Assembly: GCF_900631955.1 (NCBI RefSeq)
Contig: NZ_UZWD01000033.1
Location: 1 to 64,000, forward strand
Direction of reading: 5' to 3'
DNA from: Devosia equisanguinis
GTDB taxonomy: Bacteria; Pseudomonadota; Alphaproteobacteria; Rhizobiales; Devosiaceae
DNA: 64,000 nucleotides
In this document: positions 10,774-18,034 of the stretch, piece after piece
Numbering within the stretch: the stretch's first letter is position 1
Layout of the letters: each line of letters opens with the position of its first letter
Position numbers and translations under genes: made by a program
Notes under the pieces: generated by a model
Database searches by the model: none
What the model saw: the letters and a program-made list of their open reading frames with translations, nothing else
Told to the model about the DNA's origin: nothing

Positions 10774-13185
10774 ATGATCACGCGGAATCAAGAACGTCGC
10801 GGCAAGCCCCCGGCTGGGCCTGGTATTGTTGCGGACTATAAACTGCTGCCCGGCGTGCCGGATGAGATGATCGACCCCTCCGGCGCCATCCGCCCGGGCT
10901 GGGACAAGCTCATGTCGGCCTTTGACGCGCTGGGGCCGACAGAGCTTGCCGGCCGCTTCGAACGCGCCGACCAGTATCTGCGCGATGCCGGGGTGTTCTA
11001 TCGCAAATATGACGGTGCTGAGGGCAAGGAACGCGCCTGGCCGCTGGCCCATATTCCCCTGCTTATCGCCGAAGCCGACTGGATCCGCATTTCCAATGGC
11101 CTCGTACAGCGGGCCGAACTGCTCGAGCGCATCGTTGCCGACATCTATGGCGACAACCGGCTGGTGCAGGAGGGCCTGCTGCCTCCCGAACTGATCGCCC
11201 AGAGCGGGGAATTCCTGCGCCCGCTCGTGGGGGTGCGACCCACCAGCGGCCATTTCCTGCATTTTTGCGCCTTCGAACTGGGCCGCGGCCCCGATGGCGC
11301 CTGGTGGGTGCTGGGCGACCGCACCCAGGCCCCTTCCGGTGCCGGCTTCGCGCTGGAAAACCGTGTTGCCACCACCCGCGCACTGTCCGACATCTATGCC
11401 GGCATGAACATCAAGCGGCTGGCCGGTTTCTTCCGCGGCTTCAAGGATACGCTCTTCGCCCAGGGACGCCGCGATGGCGGTCGTGTCGGCATCCTGACCC
11501 CCGGCCAGCTCAACGAGACCTATTTCGAACACGCCTATATCGCCCGCTATCTCGGCCTCATGCTGCTCGAAGGCGAGGATCTGGTAGTGGACAATGGCCA
11601 GGTCATGGTGCGCACCGTTGCCGGCCTCAAGCCGGTCAGCGTGCTCTGGCGGCGCATGGATGCCAGCTTCGTCGATCCGCTGGAACTGCGCTATGACAGC
11701 CATATCGGCACGCCCGGCATGGTCGAGGCGCTGCGCAGCGGCTCGATCTCGATGATCAACGCTCTGGGCACCGGCATCCTTGAATCCCGCGCCTTCGCCG
11801 CCTTCCTGCCGCGCCTGAGCAAGCATCTGCTCGGCACCGGGCTCGAACTGCCCGAAATCGCCACCTGGTGGTGCGGACAAAGCGCCGAGCGCGAATTCGT
11901 GCTCGACAATTTCGACAACCTGATGATCGGCCCTGCCTTTTCGACCGACCTGCCGTTCGACGATCTGCGCGGCACCGCGCTCGGCCGCAGCATGACCGAG
12001 GAGCAGAAGGCCCAGCTCAAGGCGCGCATCGCCCGCCATGGCGGCGACTATGTCGGACAGGAGCCGGTGCAGCTGTCCACCGCACCGGTCTATATCGACG
12101 GCAAACTCGAACCACGCCCCATCACCCTGCGCGTCTATGCGGCGCGCACCGAGGACGGCTGGACCATCATGCCCGGCGGCTTTGCCCGCGTCGGCTCCAC
12201 CCGCGACACCTCCGCCATCGCCATGCAGCGCGGCGGGCAGGCCGCCGACGTCTGGGTCATGTCCTCGAGCCCGGTGGAACAGGTGTCGCTCCTGCCGCGC
12301 GACGGCGAAAAGCTGGTGCGCAATTCGCCCGGTAGCCTGCCGAGCCGCGCCGCCGACAATCTCATCTGGCTGGGCCGCTATGCCGAACGCTGCGAAGCCA
12401 GCATCCGCATCCTGCGCGCTTACAATGCGCGTCTGGCCGAACTGTCGCGACCGGAACTCCCCATTCTTTCGCACTGCGCGGAGTTCCTCGAAAGCATGGA
12501 TATCGACGCGTCCGAAGCCATGCCCAAGGGCCTGTTGAACGCGATCAGCAGCGCCGTGCACAGTGCCGGCCAGATCCGCGACCGCTTCTCGCCCGATGGC
12601 TGGCTGGCGCTCAACGATCTGCAAAAGACCGCCCAACGCTTTGGCACCCGCATCACCACGGGCGACGACTCCACCCGCGCCATGACGGTATTGCTGCGCA
12701 AGCTGGCTGGCTTTTCTGGCCTGGTGCACGAGAACATGTATCGCTTCGCCGGCTGGCGTTTCCTCGAACTCGGTCGCCGCCTCGAACGCGCCATCCAGAT
12801 CGCGCGCATCACCGGTTGGCTCACCGACAAGGATGCGCCCGATGGCTCGCTGGAAATGCTGCTCGAAATCGGCGACAGCGTCATGTCGCACCGCCGCCGC
12901 TATTCGGTGAGCGCCGGCACGCAGAGCGCCATCGATCTGTTGATCCTCGATCCGCTCAATCCGCGCTCGGTTTTGTTCCAATTGACCGAATTGCGCACCC
13001 AGATCGAGACACTGCCCGGCGGCATCGACGATGGCCAATTGTCCCCTGCGGCCAAGACGGCACTGCGCATCCATACCGATCTGGTTATTGCCGAGCCGCA
13101 TGAACTGACCCCCGAACGGCTCGACCTGCTCGCAGATCATCTCGGCCAGCTTTCGGGCCTTGTCGCCTCGGCCTACTTTACGTGA
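10774..13185 (+). CDS. fused circularly permuted ATP-grasp and alpha-E protein
   Basis: An 803-residue fusion of two proteins that are often separate. Residues about 20-480 are a circularly permuted type 2 ATP-grasp domain (DUF404/DUF407 type), with blocks such as GVFYRKYDG, YGDNRLVQEG, GRVGILTPGQLNETYFEHAY and PGGFARVGS. From about residue 500 an alpha-E domain (DUF403) begins at PSRAADNLIWLGRYAERCEA. ATP-grasp enzymes form acyl-phosphate intermediates to ligate a carboxylate to an amine, which suggests peptide or amide ligation. The ATG is three bases after the upstream stop. The 3' end overlaps the next start by four bases, so all three genes appear translationally coupled. Confidence 0.9.
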   Translation: MITRNQERRGKPPAGPGIVADYKLLPGVPDEMIDPSGAIRPGWDKLMSAFDALGPTELAGRFERADQYLRDAGVFYRKYDGAEGKERAWPLAHIPLLIAEADWIRISNGLVQRAELLERIVADIYGDNRLVQEGLLPPELIAQSGEFLRPLVGVRPTSGHFLHFCAFELGRGPDGAWWVLGDRTQAPSGAGFALENRVATTRALSDIYAGMNIKRLAGFFRGFKDTLFAQGRRDGGRVGILTPGQLNETYFEHAYIARYLGLMLLEGEDLVVDNGQVMVRTVAGLKPVSVLWRRMDASFVDPLELRYDSHIGTPGMVEALRSGSISMINALGTGILESRAFAAFLPRLSKHLLGTGLELPEIATWWCGQSAEREFVLDNFDNLMIGPAFSTDLPFDDLRGTALGRSMTEEQKAQLKARIARHGGDYVGQEPVQLSTAPVYIDGKLEPRPITLRVYAARTEDGWTIMPGGFARVGSTRDTSAIAMQRGGQAADVWVMSSSPVEQVSLLPRDGEKLVRNSPGSLPSRAADNLIWLGRYAERCEASIRILRAYNARLAELSRPELPILSHCAEFLESMDIDASEAMPKGLLNAISSAVHSAGQIRDRFSPDGWLALNDLQKTAQRFGTRITTGDDSTRAMTVLLRKLAGFSGLVHENMYRFAGWRFLELGRRLERAIQIARITGWLTDKDAPDGSLEMLLEIGDSVMSHRRRYSVSAGTQSAIDLLILDPLNPRSVLFQLTELRTQIETLPGGIDDGQLSPAAKTALRIHTDLVIAEPHELTPERLDLLADHLGQLSGLVASAYFT

Positions 13186-14069
13186 CCCCCATGCTCTACG
13201 ATGTGCGCCTGACCCTCGAATATGACTATGCCGCGCCCGTGCATGGCGGACGCCACCATATTCGCGTCACCCCGGCCAGCGTGCCCGGCGCCCAGCGCGT
13301 GGTGGCCGCCTCGCTCTCCTTCACCCCCAGGCCGCATCGGCAGGAGAGCTTTCTCGATTTCTTCGGCAATACCGTCACTTCGCTCATCTATGTCGAGCCC
13401 CATGACAAGCTCGAAGTGCGTCTGACCGCCCGGGTGCAGGTCGACGATGTCTCGCCGCTGGATGACCTGTCGCCCGCGCTTGACGCGCTGCCGCTCGAAA
13501 TCGGCCGCTACTGGTCGGTGGAGCCCGGCAGCCCGCAGCATTTCCTTGCTGCCTCGCCCCGCGTGCAGATCGTCCCGGCCATTACCGACTATGCTGCCGA
13601 GGTCACGGCGACGGCTCACACGGTTCTGGCCAAGGCCAATGCGCTCTGCATGGCTATCAATCGCGACTTTACCTACGATCCCAAGGCGACGGATGTGGAA
13701 ACCCGCCCTGCCGAGGCCTTCGCTCTGCGCAAAGGCGTCTGTCAGGACTTCGCCCATGTGATGATCGCCGGCCTGCGCGGCCTTGGCATTCCGGCAGGCT
13801 ATGTGTCGGGCTTCCTGCGCACCATTCCCCCGGAAGGCAAGCCACGACTTGAAGGCGCCGACGCCATGCATGCCTGGGTGCGCGCCTGGTGCGGCCAGCA
13901 TCTGGGCTGGGTGGAGTTCGACCCCACCAACAAGATGATCGCTGGTCCCGACCACATCACCATCGGCCATGGCCGCGACTATGCCGATATCTCCCCCATC
14001 GTCGGCGTCCTGCGCACCAATGGCTCGCACGAGACCAAGCAATCTGTCGACGTGATACGCGTGGAATAG
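13182..14069 (+). CDS. transglutaminase-like protein, small form
   Basis: A 295-residue cytoplasmic transglutaminase-like protein. The N-terminal beta-rich domain (YDVRLTLEYDY) precedes the catalytic core with Cys187 (KGVCQDFAHV), His230 (MHAWVRAW) and Asp247 (VEFDPTNK), so the triad is intact. The GTG start overlaps the stop of the ATP-grasp gene as GTGA; an ATG nine bases further on is an alternative. It is the last gene of the three-gene cluster. The family may act as a peptidase or an amide-forming enzyme on the product of the ATP-grasp protein. A proteasome-like Anbu protease, often seen in such clusters, is absent here. Confidence 0.88.
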   Translation: MTPMLYDVRLTLEYDYAAPVHGGRHHIRVTPASVPGAQRVVAASLSFTPRPHRQESFLDFFGNTVTSLIYVEPHDKLEVRLTARVQVDDVSPLDDLSPALDALPLEIGRYWSVEPGSPQHFLAASPRVQIVPAITDYAAEVTATAHTVLAKANALCMAINRDFTYDPKATDVETRPAEAFALRKGVCQDFAHVMIAGLRGLGIPAGYVSGFLRTIPPEGKPRLEGADAMHAWVRAWCGQHLGWVEFDPTNKMIAGPDHITIGHGRDYADISPIVGVLRTNGSHETKQSVDVIRVE

Positions 14070-14075
14070 CCTTCG

Positions 14076-14100
14076 GGAACCAAATTTCTCTGCTGCCGTT
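14076..14100 (+). promoter_or_regulatory. EcfG-dependent promoter (GGAAC-N16-CGTT)
   Basis: GGAAC at 14076-14080 and CGTT at 14097-14100 with a 16-base spacer match the alphaproteobacterial EcfG consensus. It starts 7 bases after the transglutaminase stop and would drive the small membrane protein genes downstream. Confidence 0.85.
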
Positions 14101-14165
14101 ATTGTCGCACGCGGCGTTGATCGCCACGCACAAAGGTCCGGTGCCCCGGGCCATGGAGGCAGAGA

Positions 14166-14336
14166 ATGAACACCACATCCCAGCACAATGTCTATCGCCG
14201 CGCCCAGTCCACGATCAGCGCTCTGCCGATCGAGGGTTATGACGGCAATACTCATTTTGGTGGCGTGGCCCTGGCACTGCTGCCGGCACTGCTCATCCTG
14301 AGCGCTGCCACCGGCCTGCTGCTGGCTCTGCTGTAA
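14166..14336 (+). CDS. small single-pass membrane protein, 56 residues, stress-induced
   Basis: A 56-residue protein preceded by a strong GGAGG six bases before the ATG. Residues 1-30 are polar (MNTTSQHNVYRR start). Residues about 31-56 are one hydrophobic helix ending LLLALL at the C-terminus, so it is probably a tail-anchored inner-membrane protein. I do not recognise the family. Its position about 65 bases downstream of an EcfG-type promoter suggests induction in the general stress response. A short hairpin (14339-14354) follows the stop. Confidence 0.7.
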   Translation: MNTTSQHNVYRRAQSTISALPIEGYDGNTHFGGVALALLPALLILSAATGLLLALL

Positions 14337-14382
14337 GTCGAGGCATTCGCCTCGCACCGCGCATCACGCGCGAAAAAGCTGT

Positions 14383-14425
14383 CCCTATCCGTTCACTACA
14401 GCCGGGTCGCTCGACGCGGATAGGG
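14383..14425 (+). repeat. inverted repeat in the leader of the DUF3309 gene
   Basis: CCCTATCCG (14383-14391) pairs with CGGATAGGG (14417-14425), with a second small repeat (GTCG/CGAC) inside the loop. It ends 28 bases before the DUF3309 start. It may shape the mRNA leader or separate it from the preceding gene; no T-run is present. Confidence 0.45.
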
Positions 14426-14453
14426 CGCGCCATTGTTTCTGTTGGAGGGTTTC

Positions 14454-14612
14454 ATGACACTTGGCACCATTCTCATCATTATCTTGATCCTGCTGCTGAT
14501 CGGCGCATTGCCCAATTGGGGTTACTCGCGCGGCTTCGGCTATTTCCCGTCCGGCATTCTCGGCGTGGTCCTGGTGATCGTGCTGATCCTGGTTCTGATG
14601 GGGCGCGTCTAG
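14454..14612 (+). CDS. DUF3309 family small membrane protein
   Basis: A 52-residue protein, too short for many gene finders. It has two hydrophobic segments (TILIIILILLLIGALP and ILGVVLVIVLILVLMG) around a short loop NWGYSRGFGYFPSG. This matches the DUF3309 family, widespread in Proteobacteria and often stress-linked. GGAGG lies six bases before the ATG. It falls in the run of small envelope proteins behind the EcfG promoter at 14076. Molecular role unknown. Confidence 0.85.
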   Translation: MTLGTILIIILILLLIGALPNWGYSRGFGYFPSGILGVVLVIVLILVLMGRV

Positions 14613-14636
14613 CGCCCCCTCCCCTGCGGGGCGGAT

Positions 14637-14661
14637 GGAACTGACAGCGCCTTGCGGCGTT
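14637..14661 (+). promoter_or_regulatory. EcfG-dependent promoter (GGAAC-N16-CGTT)
   Basis: GGAAC at 14637-14641 and CGTT at 14658-14661, spacer 16. It lies 31 bases upstream of the DUF883-like gene and so probably drives it and the holin-like gene. Confidence 0.87.
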
Positions 14662-14691
14662 CAATCCACACAAGCACAATAGGAGCGTCAA

Positions 14692-15051
14692 ATGGCAACC
14701 ACGACTGATATGGCCCCCACGCGCCGCAAGTCCAGCAGCGGCTCGCGCAATTCTTCCAAGACCCGCGAGCAGGAACTGGAAGACCAGATCTCGCAGCTGC
14801 AGGCCGATCTCAAATCGATCACCGAAACCCTCGGCAAGCTCACCAACGAGAAGGCCGGCGAAGTCAAGGATATCGCCAAGACCGAGATCGCTGCACTCAA
14901 GCGCCGTGGCCAGACCATGATCGATGATGCGCAGGATCAGGCCGGCGAAATCGAAAAGCAGCTCAAGGATACCATCCGCGAAAAGCCGCTGACCGCCGTA
15001 GCCAGCGCGTTGGGCATTGGCTTCGTTCTGGCGCTCCTGACCCGGCACTGA
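14692..15051 (+). CDS. DUF883/ElaB/YqjD-like membrane-anchored protein
   Basis: A 119-residue protein with a low-complexity polar N-terminus (residues 1-25), a long charged amphipathic helix (about 26-95, rich in Glu, Lys and Gln) and a C-terminal hydrophobic anchor ending FVLALLTRH. This architecture is that of the ElaB/YqjD/DUF883 family; E. coli members are stress-induced, tail-anchored and bind ribosomes. The gene sits directly behind an EcfG promoter. Its stop is two bases before the ATG of the next gene. Confidence 0.82.
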   Translation: MATTTDMAPTRRKSSSGSRNSSKTREQELEDQISQLQADLKSITETLGKLTNEKAGEVKDIAKTEIAALKRRGQTMIDDAQDQAGEIEKQLKDTIREKPLTAVASALGIGFVLALLTRH

Positions 15052-15053
15052 AA

Positions 15054-15485
15054 ATGAATTTTCTATTGCCGCTCGCCAGCCTGCTTGGCATCGAGGTCGA
15101 AGCGGTCGCCGATCGTGCAAAGTCGATGGTGCTGATCTGCAGCGCCATCGCTTTGCTGCTTCTGGTGGGCGTCGCCTTCCTGATCGCGGCAGGCTATATG
15201 CTGCTGGCGCAGTCAGTCGGCCCCATCATCGCCGCGCTGATCTTTGCGGGTAGCTTCTTCGTTCTCGGTCTTGCCGTTTATCTCGGCGCGCAGATCGGCG
15301 AAGGTCGCCGGCGTCGCGTGGCTGCTGAACGCCGCAAATCCAGTGAAACCGGCGCGCTGCTGACCAGCGCGGCACTGACCGCCCTGCCGGCCGTGCTTCG
15401 GGCCCCCGGCATTCTGCGTCTCGGTGTACCGGCGGCCGCTATTGCCGCCTTTCTGCTGTTGCGCAACAAGGACGGCGATTCCTGA
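15054..15485 (+). CDS. holin-like (DUF1469-type) membrane protein
   Basis: A 143-residue inner-membrane protein with two adjacent hydrophobic segments (about residues 25-50 and 55-80), a basic stretch (GRRRRVAAERRK) and a weaker C-terminal hydrophobic region. It resembles the phage-holin-like superfamily III / DUF1469 proteins that usually accompany DUF883 genes in Proteobacteria, and no phage genes are nearby. It is co-transcribed with the DUF883-like gene from the EcfG promoter at 14637. Confidence 0.72.
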   Translation: MNFLLPLASLLGIEVEAVADRAKSMVLICSAIALLLLVGVAFLIAAGYMLLAQSVGPIIAALIFAGSFFVLGLAVYLGAQIGEGRRRRVAAERRKSSETGALLTSAALTALPAVLRAPGILRLGVPAAAIAAFLLLRNKDGDS

Positions 15486-15510
15486 TCGAAATCTTTTTCC
15501 TGTCGCTGGC

Positions 15511-17025
15511 TCAGGCCGGCGGCAGGGGTAACCAGATTTCAGCGCTCACGCCGTCGGCGCCAAAAACCAGCTCGACATTGCTGTCCAGAACCTTGGCCAG
15601 GCCACGCTTGACCAGCTTGACGCCCAGCCCCAGCTCTTTCGGCTCCGAAACCACGGGGCCGCCGCTCTCCACCCAATGCATGCGCAGGCCGCGAATCGGG
15701 CTGTCTTCGATCTCCCAGGCAAGGTCCACCCTGCCCTCGTCGCCGGACCAGGCGCCAAAACGATGTGCATTGGTGGTGAGTTCGTGCAGGATGAGCCCCA
15801 GGCCCAGCGCATGATCTGGCGGCAGCGCCACGTCTTTCCCGCCGGCACTGAGACGCGGCGTTTCCACCGCGAAATCCCGGCCAAGCTCTGCTGCTACCAC
15901 TTCATGTAATTGCACGCCCGACCAATCGCGATCGGCCAGGAGCAGATGGGCATCTGAGATGGTCCGCAACCGGCCGCTGAAGGCTTCAAGGAATTGTTGG
16001 GGGTCAGGATTTTGCCGCAGCGTCTGGCGCGCCACCGACTGGATCATCGCCAGCGTATTCTTGACCCGGTGATTGAGTTCGCGCAGCAGCAACTTGGTGT
16101 GCTCGGCATTCTGCTTGCTGTCGGAAATGTCGATGCAGACGCCCATCATCACCATGGCCCGTCCCGCGCCATCGCGCTGATAGACCCGACCACGCATCGA
16201 CAGCCAGGTGCCGCTGGCCAGCGCCCGCACTTCGGCCTCGAAATCGACGCCGGTCTTGAGCGAGTTGATGATCTTGGAGGTCAGCGCCTTGCGCTCCGCG
16301 GGGGCAACGGCCGCCGCAACATCCTCCACCCGCACCGCGCCGCCATCAGCAAGCCCCAGCACGCGGCGGAACGTGTCATTGCAGGTGATCTCGCCCGCAG
16401 GAATGTCCCAGACCCAGCTGCCGACCTTGCCGGCCTCGAGCGTCAGGGCATGGCGCCACTCCTCGCGCATCAGCGCCGCGGCGGTGCGCGCGCGCACCCG
16501 AGCCTCGTCCTTGAGCACCAGCATGCTGGATGTGGTCTCGGCCAGGTCCTGAAGATGCTGGATCAAGCTCGGATCAACACTGTCCCGCACCTTATCATCG
16601 AGCACGCAGACCGTGCCGATGGGCTGGCCCCGCACCATGATCGGCACGCCGCAATAGAAACGCACACCCGGCCAGCCGGTGACGAAGGGATTGTCGCGGA
16701 ATCGCTCATCGCCGAACATGTCGGTGATGGTCAGGGGTGAACGATCCGGCACAGCGATAGTATGGGCGCAAAATGAGATGTCGGCGCTGGTCTGGGTCAG
16801 GCCTTCCACACCGAAGCAGGCGCGATACCACTGCCTGTCTGCATCGACCAGCGACACCTGCGCGAACGGCGCGCCGAACATGGCCGCGGCGAGCCGCGAG
16901 ATCCGATCGAAATCAATGTCTGGAGGCGTGTCCAAGACATGCAGCTCGTGGAGCACTGCCAGCCGATCTGCGTCGTGAAGGGCCCTGCCGACATCCTCTG
17001 GCAGCGTCAATTTGGTCTCACTCAC
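15511..17025 (-). CDS. HWE-type sensor histidine kinase with GAF and PAS domains
   Basis: A soluble sensor kinase of about 504 residues with no membrane segment. An N-terminal GAF domain (FDRISRLAAAMFGAP to LVLKDEAR) is followed by a PAS domain (SWVWDIPAGEITCNDTF) and an HWE-type kinase core. The H-box RELNHRVKN has His319 and the ATPase N-box reads HELTTNAHRFGAW. I choose the GTG at 17025 because an EcfG promoter covers the only upstream ATG (17097), so transcripts should begin near 17075. Such kinases feed PhyR in the general stress response. This one is itself predicted to be under EcfG control. Signal unknown. Confidence 0.87.
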   Translation of the reverse strand: MSETKLTLPEDVGRALHDADRLAVLHELHVLDTPPDIDFDRISRLAAAMFGAPFAQVSLVDADRQWYRACFGVEGLTQTSADISFCAHTIAVPDRSPLTITDMFGDERFRDNPFVTGWPGVRFYCGVPIMVRGQPIGTVCVLDDKVRDSVDPSLIQHLQDLAETTSSMLVLKDEARVRARTAAALMREEWRHALTLEAGKVGSWVWDIPAGEITCNDTFRRVLGLADGGAVRVEDVAAAVAPAERKALTSKIINSLKTGVDFEAEVRALASGTWLSMRGRVYQRDGAGRAMVMMGVCIDISDSKQNAEHTKLLLRELNHRVKNTLAMIQSVARQTLRQNPDPQQFLEAFSGRLRTISDAHLLLADRDWSGVQLHEVVAAELGRDFAVETPRLSAGGKDVALPPDHALGLGLILHELTTNAHRFGAWSGDEGRVDLAWEIEDSPIRGLRMHWVESGGPVVSEPKELGLGVKLVKRGLAKVLDSNVELVFGADGVSAEIWLPLPPA

Positions 17026-17081
17026 AACACGTCCCGGGCATCCTGCTGTCGGACAGTAATGGCATAGCCTTAATCCACCCC

Positions 17082-17106
17082 AACGCGGCCACCCCAAAAG
17101 CGTTCC
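17082..17106 (-). promoter_or_regulatory. EcfG-dependent promoter (GGAAC-N16-CGTT)
   Basis: Minus-strand GGAAC (17106-17102) and CGTT (17085-17082) with a 16-base spacer, about 57 bases upstream of the kinase start. It decides that start, since the longer open frame would begin inside the promoter. Confidence 0.87.
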
Positions 17107-17109
17107 ACA

Positions 17110-18030
17110 TTATTTTCCGTTATTTTCTGTCTCCGCCGAAGGCAAGATCACCTTGAGCGCTTCATGATGGATTTTGAGGTGAACGCTGGGGTCGAGAGCA
17201 ATCAGTTCGCCATCGATAACAGCGTGATGGCCCCGGCGACGCTTGGGGAAATGCAGCGTCAATTGCGGCGTCTCCACCTCGCTCACCATGGCATTGTCGC
17301 GCCAGCGTCCGGTCAAGACGTCGATGCCGAGATTGAACAATTCATGGGTCGTGACGCTTGAGGCGAGGTAGACGCCCAAAAGTCCGCTGTCGAGACTTTT
17401 GGCTACCGGTACAGGGGCGTTATCGAGTGGATTGTTGGACACCGCGATCCCGGAAACCGTCCGCCGCGATGTGGCACCGCCCCCATAGACCTCGACCTCG
17501 AACCGCGGCGGATCGACTGCGGCTGCACCGATGGCACGCAGGCTGGCCAGCATCTTGCCCCAGCGGCTGCCATAGACCATATGGCTGCGAATACGCACCA
17601 GCCGCGCATGGATGCCGACGCCGAACTGATGCACGAATGGCCGGCCATTGGCAGTGGCGATGTCGATATGGTGGACCTGGCCATGGGCAATGGCATGCAG
17701 GGCAGCATCGAGATCGAGCGGCATGCGCAGCGCCCGTGCGAAAAGGTTCATGGTCCCAGCCGGCAATATGCCCAGCGGCACGCCGGTTTCGAAGGCTGTC
17801 GCCGCCGCCGACGATATCGTGCCATCGCCTCCCCCCGCCAGCAGCGCGTCAGTGCCGTCCGATGTCGCGGCCCGGCGCAGCGCATCGGCGACGCCGTCAC
17901 CATCGACCACAACGCAGTCAAGCTCATGCCCGGCATCGGCAAAGATGTCCCGCGCTCGCGCCGTGAAGGCATCGAGATCCATGGTGCGCAAAGTGCCGCC
18001 GCCGCGGTTCAACACAGCCTTGACGCGCAC
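17110..18030 (-). CDS. diacylglycerol/lipid kinase family protein (YegS/DgkB type)
   Basis: A 306-residue cytoplasmic or membrane-associated kinase of the DAGK catalytic family, which phosphorylates a lipid such as diacylglycerol. The motif GGGDGTISSAAATAF and the following LGILPAGTMNLFARAL are the nucleotide-binding signature. The start is the GTG at 18030, four bases after the stop of the upstream kinase gene (18035). The open frame continues upstream only because it reads antisense-like sequence inside that gene. Co-transcription with the CHASE3-like kinase is likely. Confidence 0.88.
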   Translation of the reverse strand: MRVKAVLNRGGGTLRTMDLDAFTARARDIFADAGHELDCVVVDGDGVADALRRAATSDGTDALLAGGGDGTISSAAATAFETGVPLGILPAGTMNLFARALRMPLDLDAALHAIAHGQVHHIDIATANGRPFVHQFGVGIHARLVRIRSHMVYGSRWGKMLASLRAIGAAAVDPPRFEVEVYGGGATSRRTVSGIAVSNNPLDNAPVPVAKSLDSGLLGVYLASSVTTHELFNLGIDVLTGRWRDNAMVSEVETPQLTLHFPKRRRGHHAVIDGELIALDPSVHLKIHHEALKVILPSAETENNGK

Positions 18031-18034
18031 CGGT

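Noticed and set aside
15054..15485. Prophage remnant suggested by the holin-like protein
   Set aside because: No other phage gene lies nearby. DUF1469-type proteins next to DUF883 genes are chromosomal envelope proteins.
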